Notes under the pieces: model-generated
The model's input: only the letters and a program-made list of their open reading frames with translations
What the model was told of the DNA's origin: nothing
Databases searched by the model: none
Position numbers and translations under genes: made by a program
Assembly (NCBI GenBank): GCA_946902985.2
Contig: OX336388.2
Span: forward strand, 127,660,346-127,724,345
Length of the DNA stretch: 64,000 bases
Direction: 5' to 3'
Origin: Meconema thalassinum
Lineage: Eukaryota > Arthropoda > Insecta > Orthoptera > Tettigoniidae
Part shown: one piece after another, positions 30,510 through 41,139 of the stretch
Position numbering within the stretch: position 1 is the stretch's first letter
Layout of the letters: each line of letters starts with the position of its first letter

Positions 30510-30766
30510 AGTAATAAACCAGGGGAAAATCAAACGGACAGAAAAGTTTAAATATCTTGGTGAGTGGGTAGAACCCAACGTCCGTGAGAAAGAAACCTTC
30601 ACTTCGCGCATGAATAAAATGGAAATGGCGTAACAACTCACCAAGGACTTTTACAACAAAAAGTCAATATCCCTGAACGCAAAACGTGGGCATTATTGCA
30701 CTGTCATACGACCAGAGGCTCTGTATGCAGCGGAATGACTCGCTATGGTAGAAAAATTGGAGATCA

Positions 30767-30823
<57 letters not shown>

Positions 30824-30873
30824 CTTGAGGAAAATTCTTGACCCGATTAAAGACAAAGGTGAATATAGACGAC
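30510..30873 (+). pseudogene. RTE-like reverse transcriptase fragment with AAAG expansion
   Basis: Encodes KFKYLGEWVEPN, FYNKKSISLNAK, CTVIRPEALYAAE, then VEKLEIKERK, the expanded repeat, and ILRKILDP. Several stops. The microsatellite grew inside the Lys/Glu-rich codons that precede the conserved ILRKI motif. Cut on the right by SINE-A copy 4. Confidence 0.78.
30768..30822 (+). repeat. AAAG microsatellite
   Basis: About 13 AAAG units inside the LINE pseudogene; creates a long Lys/Glu/Arg frame that is an artefact. Confidence 0.92.
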
Positions 30874-31234
30874 GGTGCCATGCCATAGATTTATGGCATG
30901 ATAAAGAATCTTCCACTAATTACACTTGTGCGAAGCTAAATTATAGGTTATATTTGACTAACGCTCTCAGGAGCCAACTGCGGTGGCATCTGTAACAAAG
31001 TTCAGAACTAGTTGGTCGTTGACGGTGGCGTTTGATAGCAAACGTTGAAACCACTTGAAAAAACGAATGTCTGCAGTCCTTACTTGAATTAAGACACAGA
31101 TAACACACACTAATACAGCCATCACAATTAACACCGGTTATTAGACAGATTCTACACACACCCAAAGTACACGGGGCTACATGACCGCGTTGTCGCAGCC
31201 CCTAAACTAAGGAACCAACCAACCAACCAACCAA
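30874..31234 (+). repeat. SINE-A copy 4, 5'-truncated
   Basis: Starts in the middle of the body (CATAGATTTATGGCATG), keeps the 3' hairpin (GGGGCTACATGACCGCGTTG) and ends with five AACC units. No clear target duplication. Confidence 0.85.
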
Positions 31235-31753
31235 TGTAACTTCACGGTATTGCAAGTTTTATCAAGAGAAGTGTACCTAGATAATAAGAATTAATACATC
31301 AACTGTACTTGCACGACTTCTTGGTCCAAGGTCTGATGAGATGACTCGCCCCCATATGAATGCTTTAAAAGTCTCGAATAATTATAATTACATGGCAACG
31401 AGAAACAAGTGAAGTCACATTTCACAGCTGCCCACTCAGTCGCGGCCTACTGGATGTATCGATATAAATATCTAGGAAGACTCGCCACACGTGGGAACAC
31501 GTGGGCCGTGAGACGCCATTTTGAATCGCTAAGCCGCAATAAAATAGTAAACAAGCTGAAGCAACGCCTTCTAAATGCGTTACGATTTATTCGAAATTCT
31601 CGAGCTACACAATAGAAGGATGCCAGCCAAAATCACAGTTGAGGGCAAACACAATATGTCAAAGAGGTCATAGACCTTTAAAGGTAGAGTTTATCTACGG
31701 CTGCCAACTTTTGAATATAAATTGCCAGGAGACTGGAGCAGTACAGTGAGAAG
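31235..31753. other. Unassigned spacer
   Basis: Includes a 68-codon open frame (31409-31615) rich in Arg and Asn without a recognised domain; no repeat match seen. Confidence 0.4.
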
Positions 31754-31898
31754 TAAGTTGTTGATTTATGTAGGGGCTTTAGGATATAGTCATGTAGTCC
31801 CATGTACTTCGGTGTGAGTATTTGTATTTGGGAAGGAGGCAGTTGTGGACGTAATTTATATTCACATGGATTAGAAGTGGGGAACCAGCACTACTAGA
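31754..31898 (-). repeat. SINE-C tail fragment, minus strand
   Basis: Minus strand shows ATTAC-like and TACAAATACTCACACCGAAG, GGGACTACATGACTATATCC and CCCCTACATAAATC: worn SINE-C tail with part of the body. Confidence 0.55.
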
Positions 31899-31940
31899 GT
31901 ATGTACCTTGTTTCAGCCCTTAGACCAGAATTATTTTTCT

Positions 31941-33146
31941 GTCCACCTCGTGGCGTAGTGGCTAGCATTCTCATTTGTTTTTTGATTTGTGTTATGTTCT
32001 TTTGGATTTGAGTTTGTTTTTGGATTTGTGTTTGTTGTTTTAGGATTTGAGTTAGTTGTTCTTGGATTTGGGTTAGTTTTTGGATTTGTGTCTGTTGCTT
32101 TTGGATTTGTGTTTGCTGTTTTTGGATTTGAGTTGGTTTTTGGATTTGTGTTTGGTGTTATTGGATTTTAGTTTGTATTTGGATTTGGGTTGTTTTTTGG
32201 ATTTGTGTCTGTTGTTCTTGGATTTGTGTTTGTTGCTTTTGGATTTGAATTTGTTTTTGGATTTGGGTTGGTTTTTGGATTTGTGTTTGTTGTTCTTGGA
32301 TTTGTGTTTGTTGCTTTTGGATTTGAGTTTGTTTTTGGATTTGTGTTTTGTTTTTTGGATTTGTGTTTGTTGTTCTTGGATTTGTGTTTGTTGTTCTTGG
32401 ATTTGAGTTTGTTGTTTTTGGATTTGTGTTTGTTTTTGGATTTGTGTTTTGTTTTTTGTTTGAGTTTGTTGTTTTTGGATTTGAGTTTGTTGTTTTTGGA
32501 TTAGGGTTGGTTTTTGGATTTGTGTTCGTTGTTCTTGGATTTGTGTTCGTTGTTTGTGGATTTGAGTTTGTGTTTGGATTTGTGTTTGTTGTTCTTGGAT
32601 TTGTGTTCGTTGTTTTTGGATTTTAGTTTGTTGTTTTTGGATTTGTGTTTTTTGTTTTTGATATGAGTTTGTTGTTTTTGGACTTGAGTTTGTTGTTTAT
32701 GGATTTTATTTTGTTGTTTTTGGATTTGAGTGTGTTGTTTTTGGATTTGTGTTTGTTGTTTTTGGATTTGAGTGTGTTGTTCTTGGATGCGTAGGTCCGG
32801 GTTCGATTCTTGACCCGCTAAGAAATTTAATTCTGATCTGAGGGCTGGAATGGTACACTCAGCCTCGTGAGGAAAAACCGAGAAGAAGCGGGTTCGATTC
32901 CTACCTCAGCCATCCTGGAAGTGGTTTCTCAATTCTACTCCAGGCAAACGCCGGGATGGTACCTAACTTAAGGCCACGGCCGCTTCCTACCTAAATCCTA
33001 CCTCAATTACAAATACTCACACTAGTACATACAGTACATCACAGTGACACAGGTTATCAGACAAATTCTACACACACCTAAGTACACGAGGCTACATAAC
33101 CACAATGTCGCAAAACCCCTAAAGAATCACCATCAAAAACAACAAG
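31941..33146 (+). repeat. SINE-C copy with minisatellite inside its tRNA-like head
   Basis: The A-box side CCTCGTGGCGTAGTGGCTAG-CATTCTC (31946-31972) is followed by about 0.8 kb of 21-bp repeats; then the B-box side TCCGGGTTCGATTCTTG (32796-32812) and an otherwise normal SINE-C: GGCTGGAATGGTACACTCAG, GGCAAACGCCGGGATGG, GTGACACAGGTTATC, tail ACGAGGCTACATAACCAC. The two tRNA-like halves fit together once the repeat is removed. Confidence 0.72.
31973..32787 (+). repeat. 21-bp minisatellite, about 38 copies
   Basis: Consensus GGATTTGTGTTTGTTGTTTT+T, with 18-bp variants lacking TGT. Strongly asymmetric: the plus strand is almost free of C. The 21-bp period keeps several frames open (Gly-Phe-Val-Phe-Val-Val-Leu and Leu-Asp-Leu-Cys-Leu-Leu-Phe); these have no initiation context or domain and are not called genes. 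Confidence 0.92.
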
Positions 33147-33229
33147 AGAATTAAATTGACAGAACAAGTATGATGAATTTCCGGGATCATTTTCCGTAGT
33201 AAATAGCATTTTGTTTTTGTTACCACAGT

Positions 33230-33567
33230 TCTTTTTTTATCTTTTTTTTCTTTCCGTATGGCTTTTAGAACCGGGAGTGTCCGAGGACATGTTAGGCTCG
33301 CCAGAGTTTGTAGCTGCTTCTATGCGGACACTCATAGGATGAGCTACAAGTACCGTCGCGTGTGGGGTGTTGCCTGGGGAGGAAAGGGTGAATGTAAGGA
33401 CGAGGAATTGGAAGGTAGCGGCTGTGGCCTATAGTTAGGGACCAACCCCGGCATTTTCCTGGAAGGAAGATGGGAAACCACGGAGTACCATCTTCAAGGT
33501 TGCCGGCGGGGGGATTCGAACCTCCTCGCCTCCCGGATGTGAGTAACAACTTGGCTAATTCACCCGG
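33230..33567 (-). repeat. SINE-E, full length, minus strand
   Basis: Minus strand: head with CCGGGTGAATTAGCCAAGTT, B box AGGTTCGAATCCCCC, central domain (CCAGGAAAATGCCGGGGTTG) shared with SINE-C, and own tail GAGCCTAACATGTCCTCGGA...CCATACGG with A-rich end. Perfect 12-bp target duplication TGTTACCACAGT (33218-33229 and 33568-33579). Confidence 0.9.
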
Positions 33568-33870
33568 TGTTACCACAGTAATCCGATATAACGAGAAATC
33601 AGTCAGTTCTGACATAACTCATGCGTCAGTTTTTACACCAGAAATGGAAAATCTTTACGTCGAGTCTATTAAACTGGCTGGGTACAGTCATGAACAGTGC
33701 TGGTGAAGCTGACCACCAGCGTCAGCAGGCTAGTTAAATTATTCCTTGGAACAAGCGAAGGACGACACAGTCATGGACAAATTATTTTCCATTTAAGTTC
33801 ATTATGTTCCGAGTATGAGTCATTAGACTTTTAAAGAAACGCGTTTTAACGAGAAAGAGTTAATAGTACC

Positions 33871-34460
33871 CCAGGCTTCCGGTGATGCAGCGGGAAGTCC
33901 CCTCACGCTACTCGAGATAGTGGTAGCCGGCCATGCCTCACATCAGTGCAATATCAATTACACTAAAGCTTTTGAGTTTACCCCCAGGCCTCCTGTGATA
34001 GAGCGGGAAGTCCCCTCACGCTACTTGGGATAGCGGTAGCCGGCCATGCATCACATCAGTGCAATATCAGCATGACACTAAAGCTTTTGAGTTTACCCCC
34101 AGGCCTCCTGTGATAGAGCGGGAAGTCCCCTCACGCTACTTGGGATAGCGGTAGCCGGCCATGCATCACATCAGTGCAATATCAGCATGACACTAAAGTT
34201 TTTGAGTTTACCCCCCAGGCCTCCTGTGATAGAGCGGGAAGTCCCCTCACGCTACTTGGGATAGCGGTAGCCGGCCATGCATCACATCAGTGCAATATCA
34301 GCATGACACTAAAGCTTTTGAGTTTACCCCCAGGCCTCTTGTGATAGAGAGGGGAGTCCCCTCACGCTACTTGGGATAGCGGTAGCCGGCCATGCCTCAC
34401 ATCAGTGCAATATCGGCCTGACACTTGTAGCTCTTCAGTTTACCCCAGGCCTCCTGTGAG
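33871..34460 (+). repeat. Satellite array, left arm (about 115-bp unit, 5 copies)
   Basis: CGGGAAGTCCCCTCACGCTA starts at 33891, 34004, 34119, 34235 and (variant) 34350, so spacing is 113-116 bp. Units carry GGTAGCCGGCCATGC and CTTTTGAGTTTACCCCCAGG. Broken at 34461 by the TIR element. Confidence 0.93.
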
Positions 34461-35328
34461 AGAGTTCGTTTACTGTAACTTTGCACTTTTTTGACAGTTC
34501 TCGGGGGAACAAATAGTCCTACTGAGCAGATCAATCCGCCGCTGCCTCGTGTATTGCAGCCAATGAGTCACCACCAACATGCCAGCCAGCAATGGCCGCG
34601 TGTATTCCGTCCAAAGGTGAAGAGCTCTTATGAATTGCCTAAACCTACATTCATCTCGCAATAGCAATTCATTGCCCTTTTTAAAGGAAACTTGCATTTA
34701 TCAAATAATCTTTTTTTGGCACAAATCATGCCATGTGAAAATAATTCACCTGGCCACTGTCCTTGGGGTAATCAAGAGTTTTGCTGTCTTTCCTTTTACC
34801 TTCAAAGAGAGAGAAATAAAATAAATATCTTGTACAAGAAATTCCGTATCTGCTTCCGACTCGATAGTCAAAACAAAAATGTCTGACCTGAAGACAGACA
34901 CCTCTGGCTACTTAGGCTACATATTTACTCAACATTTAAGATAACCACTATATATTTATCTGAAAAGTGAACACGCGTTCAAATTGAACGACTTTGCACA
35001 ATATTATAAATTATAATTATTATAATTTAATATAATAATCACGGTATTTGCACAGGCGGATGAACACGATAATGCGTCCATTACCAACCGCACACTCATG
35101 CCACGAGCACGTGGTTCTTCATTGGTAACTTTTCAGTCTGGCCGACAGAATATGTTCCAAATAATTTCCCAATTACTGGGACAAGTGAAAAAAAAACATG
35201 AAAATCTTACATGTGATTCAAACATGTGTATATTTGTTATGGACTACAGGTTATAAATTGAGTCTTTTGTTATGAACGTTGGCAACCCTAGCTGTCAAAA
35301 AAGTGCAAGGTTACAGTAAACGAACTCT
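34461..35328. mobile_element. TIR element inserted in the satellite (868 bp)
   Basis: 37-bp inverted ends (34461-34497 and 35292-35328), starting AGAGTTCGTTTACTGTAACT, with one mismatch. The interior is AT-rich without a transposase frame. The satellite stops at one end and resumes at the other. The target duplication is short or ambiguous (GAG on both sides), so the superfamily is open. Confidence 0.88.
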
Positions 35329-37590
35329 GGAGCGGGAAGTCCCCTCACCCTACTCGGGATAGCGGTAGCCGGCCATGTCTCACATCAGTGCAATATCAGC
35401 ATGGCACTAAAGCTCTGAGTTTACCCTCAAGCCTCTTGGGATGCGTTGGGGAAGTCTTCTCACACTACTGAGGGCAGCAGTAGCAGGCCTTGTCTCACAT
35501 CAACGCAATATGAGCATGACACTAAAGCTCTGAGTTTACCCCAAGCCTTCTGTGATGCATTGGGGAAGTCCCCTCACACTACTGAGGGCAGCTACAGCTA
35601 GTCTCACATCAGTGCAATATCAGCATGACACTAAAGCTCTGAGTTTACCCCCCAAACCTCCTGGGATACATTGGGGAAGTCCCCTCACACTACTGAGGGC
35701 AGCTGTAGCAGGCCTTGTCTCACATCAGCGCAATATCAGCATGACACTCAAGCTCTGAGTTTACCCGAAGCCTCCTGGGATGCATTGGGGAAGTCCCCTC
35801 ACGCTACTGAGGGCAGCTATAGCAGGACCTGTCTCACATCAGCGCAATATCAGCATGACACTAAAGCTCTGAGCTTACCCCAAGCCTCTTGGGATACATT
35901 ATAGAAGTCCTCTCACACTACTGAGGGCAGCTGTAGCAGGACCTGTCTCACATCAGCGCAATATCAGCATGACACTAAAGCTCAGAGCTTACCCCAAGCC
36001 ACCTGTGATACATTGGCGAAGTCCCCTCACACTACTGAGGGCAGCTATAGCAGGCCTTGTCTCACATCAGCGCAATATCAGCATGACACTAAAGCTCTGA
36101 GTTTACCCGAAGCCTCCTGGGATGCATTGGGGAAGTCCCCTCACGCTACTGAGGGCAGCTATAGCAGGACCTGTCTCACATCAGCGCAATATCAGCATGA
36201 CACTAAAGCTCTGAGCTTACCCCAAGCATCTTGGGATACATTATAGAAGTCCTCTCACACTACTGAGGCCAGCTATAGCAGGCCTTGTCTCACATCAGCG
36301 CAATATCAGCATGACACTAAAGCTCTGAGTTTACCCCCCAAGCCACCTGTGATGCATTGGGGAAGTCCTCTCACGCTACTGAGGGCAGCTATAGCAGGCC
36401 TTGTCTCACATCAGCGCAATATCAGCATGACACTAAAGCTCTGAGTTTACCCCCAAGCCACCTGTGATGCATTGGGGAAGTCCACTCACACTACCGAGGG
36501 CAGATATAGCAGGCCTTGTCTCACATCAGCGCAATATCAGCATGACACTAAAGCTCTGAGCTTACCCCCAAGCCACCTGGGATGCATTGGGGAAGTCCCC
36601 TTACACTACTGAGGGCAGCTATAGCGGGCCTTGTCTCACATCAGCGCAATATCAGCATGACACTAAAGCTCTGAGTTTACCCGAAGCCTCCTGGGATGCA
36701 TTGGGGAAGTCCCCTTACACTACTGAGGGCAGCTATAGCAGGCCTTGTCTCACATCAGCGCAATATCAGCATGACACTAAAGCTCTGAGTTTACCCGAAG
36801 CCTCCTGGGATGCATTGGGGAAGTCCCCTTACACTACTGAGGGCAGCTCTAGCAGGCCTTTTCTCACATCAGCGCAATATCAGCATGACACTAAAGCTCT
36901 GAGTTTACCCGAAGCCTCCTGGGATGGATTGGGGAAGTCTCCTCACACTACTGAGGGCAGCTATAGCAGGCCTTGTCTCACATCAGCGCAATATCAGCAT
37001 GACACTAAAGCTCTGAGTTTACCCCAAGCCTCTTGGGATGCATTGGGGAAGTCTCCTCACACTACTGAGGGCAGCTGAAGCAGGCCTTGTCTCACATCAG
37101 CGCAATATCAGCATGACACTAAAGCTCTGAGTTTACCCGAAGCCTCCTGGGATGCATTGGGGAAGTAACCTTACACTACTGAGGGCAGCTATAGCAGGCC
37201 TTGTCTCACATCAGCGCAATATCAGCATGACACTAAAGCTCTGAGTTTACCCGAAGCCTCCTGGGATGCATTGGGGAAGTTCCCTTACACTACTGAGGGC
37301 AGCTATAGCAGGCCTTTTCTCACATCAGCACAATATCAGCATGACACTAAAGCTCTGAGTTTACCCGAAGCCTCCTGGGATGCATTGGGGAAGTCCCCTT
37401 ACACTACTGAGGGCAGCTATAGCAGGCCTTTTCTCACATCAGCGCAATATCAGCATGACACTAAAGCTCTGAGTTTACCCGAAGCCTCCTGGGATGGATT
37501 GGGGAAGTCTCCTCACACTACTGAGGGCAGCTATAGCAGGCCTTGTCTCACATCAGCGCAATATAAGCATGACACTAAAGCTCTTGAGTT
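35329..37590 (+). repeat. Satellite array, right arm (114-bp unit, about 20 copies)
   Basis: The first unit still resembles the left arm (GGTAGCCGGCCATGTC); later ones become a 114-bp type with ACTACTGAGGGCAGCTATAG, CAGGCCTTGTCTCACATCAG and CGCAATATCAGCATGACACT. Because 114 is 38 codons, some stretches stay open for up to 163 codons; stops and frame changes elsewhere show that it is not a protein gene. Neighbouring units are most alike in the middle, as in unequal exchange. Confidence 0.95.
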
Positions 37591-37610
37591 GAGAACGCCT
37601 GCGTCTAGAC

Positions 37611-38606
37611 CAGAGATTCCCAAACTGGGTGTATTTGCCCAGTAGTGGGCGATTTTAGCACGCCAGTGGGCGAAACTGACAGAATGTGAATTCGATGGGC
37701 GATTTGAAAAAATTGGTGGGCAAATAATTCAGTTTTTATAGATACAATATGTGTGAGAAGTTTTTGCCTATAAAAACAAGGAATAAAATTAAAATGCAAA
37801 CAAGTAATTTAATTACATCAAATTATGTTTCCTTTTTAACATATTTACAGCTACAATAGTTTATCAAATTACACTAATTAGGCACAGGTATTCAGGTTGT
37901 TTAATTAATTAGATAAACTAATTCATGTAGTTTTCATTTTATTTTTTTCATTAATTCATTTAATTGATTGTTATTAATTTTTAGACCTATTATTTGCAAA
38001 TCTTTAATGTACATAATTAGGCTATATCCAAATAAACATGATGTACCTATTAAGATAAAAATGTTGGTAAAAATCCTCATGTCTCAACTTATATGTAAGC
38101 TTGCCACAGTGGGTGAGTGGTTAACGTGTCTGTCTACTAACCCCAAGCTTGCAGGTTCGCTCCTGGCCGTGGTAAGTGGTGTTTTTTTTAAGGCGGCAAA
38201 AATTACGACACCATGTGATACGATGTTGGCATGTAAAAGAACCCATTTGAAATCAGTAGGCCGTGTTCATAATGGCAAAATTAATCTCGGCAGTTTCCGC
38301 CAACACAAAGTTCCTCATTTCTCCACTAGAAAGCGTTCAATGAGCTTAGATACCTAACCTCCTTGACTTTCATAGTGCTTCAAGGAACAACGAAATTCGA
38401 CATGCAAGCTACCCTTTGGGTGTCAAATATTAAAGCTTGCACCCGGCACCCGAGGCATACCATATTATTATTAACTTACATGTAGGTATTTAAATGTATG
38501 TGTTAGTAATTTTAAGATTTGTGTGTATTTTGAAATGAGGTGGGCGAAAAAAAATATTATAAATCTCGAAAGTGGGCGATGGTTAGAAAAAGTTTGGGAA
38601 ACCCTG
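37611..38606. mobile_element. hAT-type MITE containing SINE-H
   Basis: Inverted ends CAGAGATTCCCAAACT and CAGGGTTTCCCAAACT, and a perfect 8-bp target duplication GTCTAGAC (37603-37610 and 38607-38614). Repeated TGGGCGAT motifs occur near both ends. Without the nested SINE it is about 620 bp. No transposase. Confidence 0.92.
38100..38472 (+). repeat. SINE-H copy 2, nested in the hAT MITE
   Basis: Same head, B box GGTTCGCTCC and 3' end GGCACCCGAGGCATACC as copy 1. Flanks AACTTATATGTAAG (38086-38099) and AACTTACATGTAGG (38473-38486) match at 12 of 14 positions. Confidence 0.88.
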
Positions 38607-38744
38607 GTCTAGACTGTATCCATGCCATTTAAAGACTGATTCAACCCCCCTGGTAAATCGACCACGATGACACTGTTGTCATTAAATCTCAGAGTTGAAA
38701 TTATTTCACTTTGAATCTTTACTCTCCAACTTTATAGTACATTA

Positions 38745-39047
38745 TAGTACATACGACTGTTTATGTTCGACGATAATTATAACTTTATTATATGTTTTAA
38801 CATAAATATTCATAAATATCTGTGGGATTCAGTTAGTGAACAGGACGCGCTGGCTTTGCTGACTGAACACAGCGCATGCGTGGGTCAAGGCACTCTGAAA
38901 GCAGAGACCATTCACTTTGCTTGCCAACACAGAAATATGTTGGATTTTGAGCGCATGCGCGAAGGTATCCTTACCTAATTGGTCACACAACTGTTTCTTG
39001 AGCTCTGATTGGAAGGAGAAGCTGTTTCATAATGAAAAATAGTGTTA
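38745..39047 (-). repeat. Rep-Y copy 2 (minus), left part
   Basis: GTTTATGTTCGACGATAATT, ATAAATATTCATAAATATCT and CTGTTTCTTGAGCTCTGATT, inverse of 13393-13690. The middle differs from copy 1. It holds GCGCATGCGC (38951-38960). Confidence 0.65.
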
Positions 39048-39057
39048 TAGTGTTATA

Positions 39058-39641
39058 GCGGCTTCGGTGGCGTAGTCGGTAGCATGATAAACTGCTGTGC
39101 CCAAGATAGCGGGTTCAAACCCGGCTGAAGTCGTCGGATTTTTAAGAGCGTTAAAAATCCTTCAGTATGCCTTCCTTCGGAAGGGAAGTAAAGCTGGCGG
39201 TCCCATGTCATAGATTTATGCCGGGTTCGATTCCCGGTCAATGCATGTGAGATTTTCGAAGTGAAATGCCATGTCCTGTGGTTCGGATTCCACGTTAAAA
39301 GGAGGTCCCGTGGCTCATGATCTAGAGATTAACGGTCACGTTAAACTACAAGCTTCCTTCCTTTCCTTCATAGATTTATGGCATGTAAAAGATCCTTTCA
39401 CATACTAAACTTGTGTAAAGCAAAATTGTTTAGCACATGGGTTCAGTATCAAAGTTCCAACGTTCACCACTAGGTATCATTGATATCAGGTGGTGAAAGT
39501 TGGAACTACTTGAAATTGAACGGTACTTGTAGGTCACCCTTTAGGGTGTCCGCTGGAAGCAGCTACAGACTCAGGCGAGCCGAACATGTCCTCGGACACT
39601 CCCGGCACTAAAAGCCATACGATTAATAAATAAATACATAA
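39058..39641 (+). repeat. Chimeric SINE: SINE-A front with SINE-E tail, plus nested SINE
   Basis: Front CGGCTTCGGTGGCGTAGTCG to CATAGATTTATG and AGTTCCAACGTTCACC is SINE-A; the end GGTGTCCGCTGGAAGCAGCT, CATGTCCTCGGACACTCCCG and AAAAGCCATACG is the SINE-E tail instead of the GGGGC hairpin. An 11-bp target duplication ATAGTGTTATA (39047-39057 and 39642-39652) encloses the whole, so it moved as one unit. The SINE at 39221-39367 inserted later. Confidence 0.82.
39221..39367 (+). repeat. 5'-truncated tRNA-derived SINE nested in the chimera
   Basis: Starts inside a B box (CCGGGTTCGATTCCCGG), then ATGCCATGTCCTGTGG and GGAGGTCCCGTGGCTC. Perfect 13-bp target duplication TCATAGATTTATG (39208-39220 and 39368-39380). 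Confidence 0.85.
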
Positions 39642-39725
39642 ATAGTGTTATAATGAGCCTCATTATGATACAGTTTTCTGACACATAATGCTTTCATTTG
39701 GACTTCGTCGAACATAAAATTTTGA
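39642..39725 (-). repeat. Rep-Y copy 2 (minus), right part
   Basis: Continues with GTTATAATGAGCCTCATTAT and AGTTTTCTGACACATAAT, the inverse of 47190-47240. Confidence 0.6.
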
Positions 39726-40104
39726 TCACCTGTTCAATGCCTGAGCTAAAATAAAAGATGTTCGGTGGAGAGATGGATGATTACTGTAAATTATATATTA
39801 AATACGGCTATGCCCTGCTTCACACACTTCCGGCTATAACTAATTTCTCTCTTGCATACAGTATGCGGAATGCTACGCTCTTCACTCACCGTCACGACTC
39901 TTTTACATAAGGCGAGTGTGAAGTGGCGTAGAAAGCTGCTAACATCTGAGCAAACAAGTACGTTTATTGGAACAAGTGCTCCACAGATGTGAAACAAGTC
40001 CTCATCACTTCTCGCGATCATGTAATAAGCAGCTCTGCCTAAGCCTACTTGGACATTTCGAAGAAGAAAACTTCCCTCAAACTTATATTTAATCAACACT
40101 CAGC

Positions 40105-40807
40105 CAGGCGCGGATCTAGAGTTTGGCTTGGGGGGGGGGTCAGAGAATCAAAATTGTTAAGAAAAATTGTATCACTAAAAGCGCAATCACAAAATAACCA
40201 AACGTACAAAACCAGACCAATTTCTTTACAAGATACATGGATAGAAATTTGATGCGTTTAGCGCACCAAAAATATTCGTACAAATTGCAACGGCGTGTTT
40301 TGCGACTTTTACATCCAGCTTCGAGAAAAGTATCAAGGTACGTTACAGTTTCGGCAAGTCGAGTTGGTACCGACAAAGGGAGAAAGTCACAGCTTAAATT
40401 GCCAACCAAGCTTGCAGTTTGTACGTCGGCAAAAAAAAAAAGCCCCAAATTTCTATTCGTGCACATTGCTGCACATTCATCGTGACATCACTATAAACAT
40501 CGATTCGGTAATCACAAGGTTTGCTAAACAAAATAGACGCGTTGATTTTGTTATATAAATAATCGTTTTTATATAACAGGTATGAAGTTGTAAATATGTA
40601 CAGTTGTAACAGAACATAATAATTGCATTAAAGATATTTTCAGTATTGAATAAAATGAAAAAACTGTTTTTCAGTTAAAATGCGTTAAGTTTTATTTGTC
40701 TGGTTATTGTGTTTTCGTTTTTTGAGTTTGCAAAAAAATGTGGTCTCCGTTTGGAGGGGGGGGGTCATGACCCCCGTGACCCCCCCCCCCCCCTGAATCC
40801 GCGCCTG
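40105..40807. mobile_element. hAT-type MITE with long G/C runs (703 bp)
   Basis: Inverted ends CAGGCGCGGAT and a perfect 8-bp target duplication CACTCAGC (40097-40104 and 40808-40815). Subterminal G-runs (40130-40139, 40758-40767) and a C-run (40781-40793). Open frames of about 100 codons inside show no transposase motifs. Confidence 0.93.
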
Positions 40808-40879
40808 CACTCAGCAATGTCTCTTTACTGCGAGAACTAAAAGCTCAAGCAGCCATAACCTCCCTATGATGGCTTCCAA

Positions 40880-41045
40880 AAACATGGTATATTGGCTTTC
40901 ACGGCCAGTGAATTAAAACTCACCAAGAGCCCGCTGATGAGCCAGTTGGTGTCCTAGGCAAAATCCCACCCAAGACACGGTACAAACCTAGAAAAATTGC
41001 TGAGTTTTAATTCGCTGGCCTTGAAAGCAAATATGCCATCTTATA
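40880..41045. repeat. Hairpin-forming repeat, copy 1
   Basis: Inverted GGCTTTCACGGCCAGTGAAT...TGAGTTTTAATTCGCTGGCC. Shares its arms and the AGAGCCCGCTGATGAGCC block with 55607-55900. Confidence 0.65.
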
Positions 41046-41139
41046 TTTAATCGTTTTTATCAATAAATAAAGTAAACCCGAGTGTCTCCATGGAAGTGAA
41101 TTCCTCCGAATTACTGGAAAAGTTGGTCTGTGGGAAGCG

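Noticed and set aside
30696..30995. Lys/Glu-rich 100-codon frame
   Set aside because: It is the AAAG microsatellite with LINE codons on both sides and a SINE at the end.
31989..32626. Overlapping frames of Phe/Val/Leu repeats resembling a membrane protein
   Set aside because: By-product of the 21-bp minisatellite; the period keeps all three frames open.
36587..37078. Long open frame (163 codons) of 38-residue repeats
   Set aside because: It is the 114-bp satellite read in one frame. Other units carry stops and frame changes, and there is no initiation or splice context.
40140..40466. 108-codon minus frame inside the hAT MITE as a transposase
   Set aside because: No hAT dimerisation or catalytic motif; the element is too short to be autonomous.
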